A stretch of 64,000 nt of DNA from Amblyomma americanum (taxonomy: Eukaryota; Arthropoda; Arachnida; Ixodida; Ixodidae). A program made the translations under genes and the position numbers. Shown piece by piece: positions 59,001 to 64,000 of the stretch (the stretch's first letter is position 1; each line of letters starts with the position of its first letter). The stretch covers positions 182,814,204-182,878,203 of the forward strand of contig NC_135497.1 in NCBI RefSeq assembly GCF_052857255.1, written 5' to 3'. Under the pieces are notes generated by a model that was not told the origin of the DNA, ran no database searches, and worked only from the letters and a program-made list of their open reading frames with translations.

Positions 59001-62000
59001 AAGGCTCAACAACGCTGGCTGAAGAAAACGTGGCCAATGGTGTGGGGAAGAATAAACAGACTATGAATGTGGATTTGGCTATGCCTTTCGTTTGACCCTC
59101 ATCGGCTTGACAAGAGTCGATGACTATGGGGATGACGGACTACACGGGGGAGGCCGCCGTGCATTCCAGTGAACCCGACCCCACCCCCCAAAGCAAAAAT
59201 TCATAGATAACCCACACCCCTACTTTTTAAACGCATTTTTTTTTTTCAAAGTTTGGTGCGGGTTGTACGCAAGTAAATACGGTATGTCACAGCTGGAAAA
59301 ATTAGTTATGGCTAAAGCAGTACAGTTAAAACTTATCACTCGTAGCTTGAAGCCATTTTTTTTGTAACTCTTGTGACCAGTTCACCAGTACAGAAAAAGG
59401 AGTAAAGACACCTAATTTTTAGGTGTGTGCTTTCTTCTTTGTAATGATGCATAAGGCATTAGTATAGATGAATTACCATGTGGTATTTGCCTACAAACGC
59501 AAAATAATTTACAATCGAATTTCTCTCACATGCTGTTTCGGTTTCAACGGCCAAACGGTGGCTGCATGCGACTTCAAAGTTGTGTTTGAGTCACGCGAGG
59601 CATGAAAAAATTGCGATATGATCGCCACATCATCAGTTTAATTCACTACGACGCTAAATCAAGCTTGCCTCAATAGCTGGAATGAAAACAAATGAAGAAG
59701 CAGTGATTAAACTGCAATTTTTAATGCCTCACATGACCTCAACGTAACTTCGACATCACAGAGCGGTTTAAACCGGAACAGCATGAGAGAAAAATTCGGT
59801 TACAAATTAATCGGCAGTCGGTGAATACCACATGGTGATCCACGTATAGTAATGTCTTATGGCATCCCTCTAAAGAAGAAAACATGCTACCAAAATGAGG
59901 TATCTATACTCCTTTATTACAAAGCAACAATAACACAGCAGTAATCAGGGCAAATGGCTAAAATAGCAAAAACAAATACAACCAGCAGTGAACACTATGA
60001 CTTGTATTGGATATGCATACCAAAATCCATCATGAAAAAGATTCCAGTACAGGGCTTCAAATATATCAGTCATTTGAAACTGACCATTAGTATGCAAGCC
60101 TCAAGCAGGTTAGAATTGTGAGAGTTACAGTAGCCAGTACTTGTCAGGAACACATGAAAAGAACTCAGAATAAAGTTGTTGAGTATGCGAACATTATTAT
60201 GCAGTGTTATTATATTTTGCAGTGTTGAAAACCTTAAGTGAAATCATTAGGAAGCATGCGACATCTAACTTTACACTTACCAAAAAGACTAGGCTGGGAG
60301 CTGGTGTAAAATGAGTCATGTTGATCATGGCGAGACAACTAGGCAGGTGTCCCTGTCTTGCGCCAACAAAAAATAGGCTGTAAGGAAGGAGTAAGCTACA
60401 GTCAGTCATACAAAAAGGAGAACAATAGCAATAGTACAGCAAATTCAATGCAAGATAACTTTTCGTAGAGAAAGTCATAACACTCCACTATCCCACACTA
60501 TTCCTTTAAAATAGTTTGGTTTATGGTTTGGTTTATGGGGGTTTAACGTCACAAAGCGACTGAGGCTATGAGAGACGCCGTAGTGAAGGGCTCCGGAAAT
60601 TTCGACCACCTGGAGTTCTTTAACATGCACCGACATCACACAGCACACGGGCCTCTAGAATTTCGCCTCCATCGAAATTCCACCGCCGCGGCCGAGATCG
60701 AACCCCCGTCTTTCGGGCCAGCAGCCGAGCGCCGTAACCACTCAGCCACCGCGGCGGCTATTCATTTAAAATAAAAGGAAATGGAAACACCAGAGTTGTA
60801 GCATAGCTATAAGAAGAATGTTCCAATCATAGTAAAGCAAAGTAAATTAGTCCCAGTACCATAGTGAAAAGTCAGAAGGAATAAAAAGACACAATATAAT
60901 ATACGAGTTCACCATTGTGGCGAATGAAATAACTCTCATAATACCATACAAGCCTGCCTTCTGCAGCTCAATTATCACAAGTATCGGGTACAGCAAGGGT
61001 TTTTTTATTACCAGGTGACGAGCCATAACTAGGCTACAACAGCTGCCATATATCGCATGTTTGCAATTATAGTGCCAGAATAGTCTGTGGCTATGAAGCC
61101 TGCTTCTTTGTTGAGAGCCCTTACTGACTCCGCTAATAAGCGCTGCTTAAAGTTTCTTTATATAATGTACATGCCACAAATGTCCAAGAAAAAAAAAGCT
61201 TATGCATTAAACTTGCAAAGTTGCGTCAATAACCTTGGTAGTGTGGCAGTATAAGTCAACTGAGTGAATAACTCTGAAGCTAGCTGCACGCAAACACCGA
61301 AACCCACAAAGCTGCCAACCACATGTTGAAAACCCAGAAAACCAAAATTATTATGTTAAGGCACAAATCGCACGGCTTTGTGATGATATCACAGTCACCA
61401 TACAAACATGCTAGGAAATTTTGTTGTCCAGATCCATAGTACAATGTGCATAAAAATAAAAATTTAAACTTTAAATAAAATCCAAAGGCTCCTATCTGTT
61501 TTACTTTAAAAAAAAAGGTCCATATTGACAATCGGCCTGCATTTTTGTAGCATGCAGGGCATCAGCGCAAGAGAAAAAAAACAAAAAAGTAACATGCAGG
61601 ACAATGGGGACTAACAACAGCTTTACAGACATGAACAATGTATATAAAGGCAATATAACGAAAAACAGAAAAGGCTTTAAAAAATGTCATTTTCTGTACC
61701 TAAGTTTTGTGAAATTCTTTTTGACTGTCAAAGAAAAATATATACGCTGCTGCTCATGTTAGTAAAACTGTTATTCAGCAACATCCTGTATTACTGCCAC
61801 ATGTGCAGCGTTCCTTTGAAGCTGATGTTTTTCACTATAAGTACCAAGCAGCTCAGTTTACACCCATCTTACATTTTTATAGCCTCTTTCCATACACAAT
61901 TTCACCCACCGGGATGATGCGAAAATTCCACCATTGAGGCCGCCAAATGTAGACAGTGCCACAGAGACCGGCATGATCCACGACACCACACCAAGAACCT

Positions 62001-62013
62001 TTTCTTCAAATGT
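52908..62013 (-). CDS. SLC7-family (LAT/y+LAT-type) amino-acid transporter, 3' part of gene
   Basis: Four exons (62013-61910, 60377-60281, 57875-57726, 53082-52908) join in phase into about 175 residues. They match the second half of light-chain amino-acid transporters of the SLC7 family (LAT, y+LAT), which exchange neutral or cationic amino acids across the plasma membrane as partners of an SLC3 heavy chain. Order of recognisable blocks: [20 protein letters not shown] (TM8 region), [95 protein letters not shown]. The N-terminal half, with the heavy-chain cysteine, must lie beyond 64000. The exact paralogue cannot be decided from this half. Confidence 0.9.
55420..55613 (-). repeat. Ruka-like SINE in the 4.6 kb transporter intron
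   Basis: The copy shows 'gacgccgtagtaaagggct', 'gcacctggggttctttaa', 'tcgcacagtacacgggcg' and a decayed tRNA-like head at the right ('agccagtgagccaccacg'). The tail to the left of 55420 is degenerate. Orientation is the same as the gene. Confidence 0.75.
56797..57040 (-). mobile_element. Full-length Ruka-like SINE in the 4.6 kb intron
   Basis: This 244-bp copy runs from the tRNA-like head at the right ('cataaccattgagccaccg', B box-like 'ggatcgaact') to the 'gggggtttaac' tail block at the left. Flanking A-rich direct repeats aatatgaaaaaga (56784-56796) and aatacaaaaaaaga (57041-57054) are imperfect. Its length equals that of the copy at 60514. Confidence 0.85.
57726..57875 (-). CDS. SLC7 transporter exon, TM9-TM10
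   Basis: The 150-nt exon is exactly 50 codons, phase 0 on both sides, with acceptor 'cacattttcag' and donor 'AAG|gtatg'. It encodes [20 protein letters not shown], the [19 protein letters not shown] membrane segment and [10 protein letters not shown], the basic 'P..RP.K' loop. The upstream 2.4 kb intron contains the pogo and palindromic MITE insertions. Confidence 0.92.
58212..59282 (-). mobile_element. Internally deleted pogo/Tigger element with intact ends
   Basis: The ends CCGTATTTACTCGCGTATAA (58212-58231) and the inverse of CCGTATTTACTTGCGTACAA (59263-59282) form terminal inverted repeats of at least 25 bp with two mismatches. TA at 58210-58211 and 59283-59284 is the target duplication typical of Tc1/mariner-pogo elements. 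At 1071 bp the element is far shorter than an autonomous one. It sits in the 2.4 kb transporter intron. Confidence 0.9.
58390..58935 (-). pseudogene. pogo/Tigger transposase with internal deletion
   Basis: From ATG 58935 the frame encodes [20 protein letters not shown] and [13 protein letters not shown], the start of the CENP-B/psq-type helix-turn-helix. It passes directly to [20 protein letters not shown], the second catalytic Asp block of the DDE domain. It continues through [20 protein letters not shown] and the C-terminal end to TGA 58390. The rest of the DNA-binding domain and the first catalytic Asp are missing, so it cannot transpose. The frame remains open for 181 codons across the deletion junction. 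Confidence 0.8.
59396..59915. mobile_element. Palindromic MITE (520 bp) in the transporter intron
   Basis: The terminal 94 bp at each end (59396-59489 and 59822-59915) are clear inverted copies, starting aaaggagtaaagacacct. Weaker inverted similarity continues inward ('cacatgctgtttcggttt' against 'aaaccggaacagcatgag') to near the centre, so most of the element could fold on itself. No coding frame is present. A diverged relative lies at 31110-31606. I could not define the target duplication. Confidence 0.75.
60281..60377 (-). CDS. SLC7 transporter exon, cytoplasmic loop and TM9
   Basis: The 97-nt exon follows acceptor 'cttccttacag' and ends with donor 'TTTTTG|gtaagt'. It completes the split Arg codon and encodes [18 protein letters not shown] and [14 protein letters not shown]. 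The R-x-G-x-L-P loop is one of the most conserved SLC7 segments. It ends in phase 0. The upstream intron is 1.5 kb and contains a SINE. Confidence 0.92.
60514..60757 (-). mobile_element. Full-length Ruka-like SINE with 16-bp target duplication
   Basis: This is the cleanest SINE of this family in the window. The tRNA-like head at the right end ('gtaaccactcagccaccg', B box 'gagatcgaaccccc') leads into the body and the 'gggggtttaacgtcac' tail. Direct repeats ctattcctttaaaata (60498-60513) and ctattcatttaaaata (60758-60773) differ at one position, so it is a fairly young insertion in the 1.5 kb intron. Confidence 0.92.
61910..62013 (-). CDS. SLC7 transporter exon, TM8 region
   Basis: The 104-nt exon has acceptor 'tgcattgcag' before 62013 and donor 'CG|gtgggt' after 61910. 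It starts in phase 0 and encodes [20 protein letters not shown] and [15 protein letters not shown], with the last Arg codon split CG|C. The text corresponds to the 'W.IP..VALS.FGG.N..I..ASR' block conserved in SLC7 light chains. Confidence 0.9.
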
Positions 62014-64000
62014 CTGCAATGCAAACAGTAGGTCCAATAATAAGAATAAACCTACAAAGTTGAAGTTAACGTATGTACAAGGCAAAACGTGATGCACTTA
62101 TAGCTTTTCTTGTCACAACCATGCACTGGCTTATGTATAACCACATTGTTATGGAATATGCATTAAAAACAAGGTACCTTGACAGCTGCATTTTTTTACA
62201 TATACTAATGATAATCCCATGAATCACATCTAAAAGGCATTCCACAAATACTTGTGGCAGTTATGAAAAGTGAATATGGTGAGAATTTTTGGAACAATTT
62301 TTTCGCACACATCTGCTCAACTCTTGGCATACCATGCTCACTGCCCATCATTGGCCCGTTAACAATGGATGCAAACGCCAATTTCAAATGCTTTCGCACG
62401 ATTCCTGGACATGCTGATCCATCTGCCTTGAGGCTAGAAAACTACAGTTTCATTTCCTCTTTGTTCTGTCTTTTTTTGGCATAGCAGCACCTTTTGAACC
62501 ACTTGAGAAACAGCAGTGTGGAAGTATTTAGCGAGGTTTTTTAACAGCGATTTGTTCTGAACGTATCTTTGCATGTATGTCCACGTACTTGACACAAACA
62601 GTCAGCAGATGTGAACTAACGCCGCAGTGAACCTAAGTCCAATATGCATTTTTATGCATCTTTTATTTCAGTGATTAGTGACGACAGAGCTAGTCATGTA
62701 CATGACTTAGCGTCAATTAACATAAGATAATTGTGCATGGCCGTTAGGGCAACAGGAATGTCCACGTAACGAACGTTGCAAATAGCATTCTTCTTCGAAG
62801 TCAGTATAAATAAGAGTAATAAGAGCAATTTAGAGTGCGCTTCAGACGTACCTACGTAGTAGAGCTCGAGACAATTTCTACAACTATGCTGGTTTCAAGC
62901 TCCATGCACACCGCTGGCAGAAACTGATGAACTGATGAAAGTATGGCAGAAACTGATGAAGCGGGTTTTCTTGCCTCATTTGCATGTGTATTTATGCTGC
63001 AAAGGGCAGCTGCCCGCCCTTTACAGTTAGAGCTGTACTGCACAAATCTGAGCAAACAAAATCTGCAGTTCTAAAAAAAAAAAAGGCCGCCACCATCTGG
63101 AAGACGAAGTAACGAGTGTTAGCTTTATTGGCCACGCGTAAAAACGAAAGTCTTCCGCATCCAGTGGGGCCAGTGAAGAAAACCCTGAGCGGTTCGGAAA
63201 AGTTTCCACTTAGCGGAGCGATCGACGCCTAGTGCCATCTATCAGAGATTACGATGCACGTCTACCCTTTGTCAAGTTACACACCCTAAGTCCCAAACGG
63301 AATTTGCTGCGTTTGGGGCGGTCAAGGTGGGCCTAGAATTCGGCTTGCGGTGCGATATGGTAACGCTTTAATTAGTAATTGCATGTATACAATGTTTACC
63401 TAATTTTTAATTATGGTTTTATTTCTATACAAACACCCATAGGGTTTTATTTGCCTACCAAATTAGGTACGCAACTGCCCCCGGATGGGTGCCCCTTGTC
63501 GGAGAATATATAGCGGAACGAATGCATACATTATACATGGCGCTTCAAGTCTCAATGCAAGATGTGCTGTTTTCTAGTTGCTGCCACAGATGGCACTGTG
63601 ATCTCAGTGTGATAGCGGACCCCACGAAATCTCTAAACAAGATGAGTAAGAGCTAACGCAATTAAAAGCATGAGCACTAAACCTAACGAAATCCCACTGG
63701 TTGTCTCTAGAGGGTTCTAAATATAGAGCATACTGATCTTGAGTCTATAGGCTTCACATAACCAGCCACTCTCAAAAAATAAAACTTTCTTAACGAGTTC
63801 TTGCAAAGAAGTTTTCTAGATCTTTTTTGGTGGAGCACTAGCAGGCATATAACACCTCTTTTTGCTCCATTGTCTGCAGAACATCTGAAAATAGATTTCT
63901 TCTAGACATTACCATATACTTTTGTAGACGTTTGTTACACGTTGCGTAGCCCTTCCTGTATTTCGTGGGAATGCAGTTATTTTTCCTACCTCGGGGGTAA
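62014..64000. other. Upstream intron of the transporter gene, no other feature
   Basis: I looked for the preceding SLC7 exon on the minus strand and did not find it, so this is probably intron. A short tandem repeat of tggcagaaactgatgaa (62915-62931 and 62944-62960) is present. The stretch 63080-63330 is richer in GC. No SINE or inverted repeat was recognised. Confidence 0.4.

Noticed and set aside
1..64000. CRISPR arrays, bacterial operons or endosymbiont inserts
   Set aside because: No regularly spaced identical repeats and no bacterial-type gene order or proteins were seen.

Overview
This is eukaryotic DNA, most likely from a hard tick (Ixodidae). That is an inference from three things: the abundant tRNA-derived SINEs resemble the tick Ruka-type family, the LINE families look tick-like, and the only clear host gene is split into short exons by long introns. 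There are no bacterial operons, rRNA genes, free-standing tRNA genes or CRISPR arrays.

Left part (1-18.5 kb). This is a pile of old mobile elements: Harbinger (HARBI1-type) fragments, a small array of SINE copies ending in one with a clear target duplication, a CR1-type LINE fragment, and a decayed ZMYM1-like hAT transposase on the minus strand. The segment 7696-18429 is bounded by two inward-facing Harbinger-type termini. Those termini are flanked by the two halves of a repeat whose uninterrupted copy lies at 34870-35105, so I read it as one 10.7 kb insertion. Inside it are an RTE-type LINE tail with a nested SINE, two Penelope-like elements placed head to head (one interrupted by a foldback insertion), and a HARBI1 transposase remnant near the right terminus.

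Middle part (18.5-44 kb). A 2.13 kb sequence occurs twice in direct orientation (18757-20886 and 22712-24836). The copies exactly flank a 5'-truncated LINE with a zf-RVT tail on the minus strand. Then come a small THAP-domain ORF, an unclassified element with terminal inverted repeats (26197-26856), LINE and SINE fragments, a palindromic MITE, and a CpG- and purine-rich region. A nearly intact I-superfamily LINE (about 38.04-43.59 kb) sits in that region. It has ORF1 (CCHC knuckles, then a coiled coil) and ORF2 (endonuclease, reverse transcriptase, RNase H). I see only two lesions in it: an in-frame TAG in ORF1 and a 5-bp tandem duplication that shifts frame in ORF2.

Right part (44-64 kb). 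The minus strand carries the 3' half of an SLC7-type (LAT/y+LAT) amino-acid transporter gene. Four consecutive exons (62013-61910, 60377-60281, 57875-57726, 53082-52908) join in phase with good splice sites. The exons for the first half of the protein lie beyond the right edge; the last exon is uncertain. The introns hold three SINEs, all in the same transcriptional sense as the gene, a deleted pogo/Tigger element with intact inverted repeats and TA duplication, and a palindromic MITE. The 44.1-52.0 kb stretch is AT-rich and has no recognisable coding sequence.
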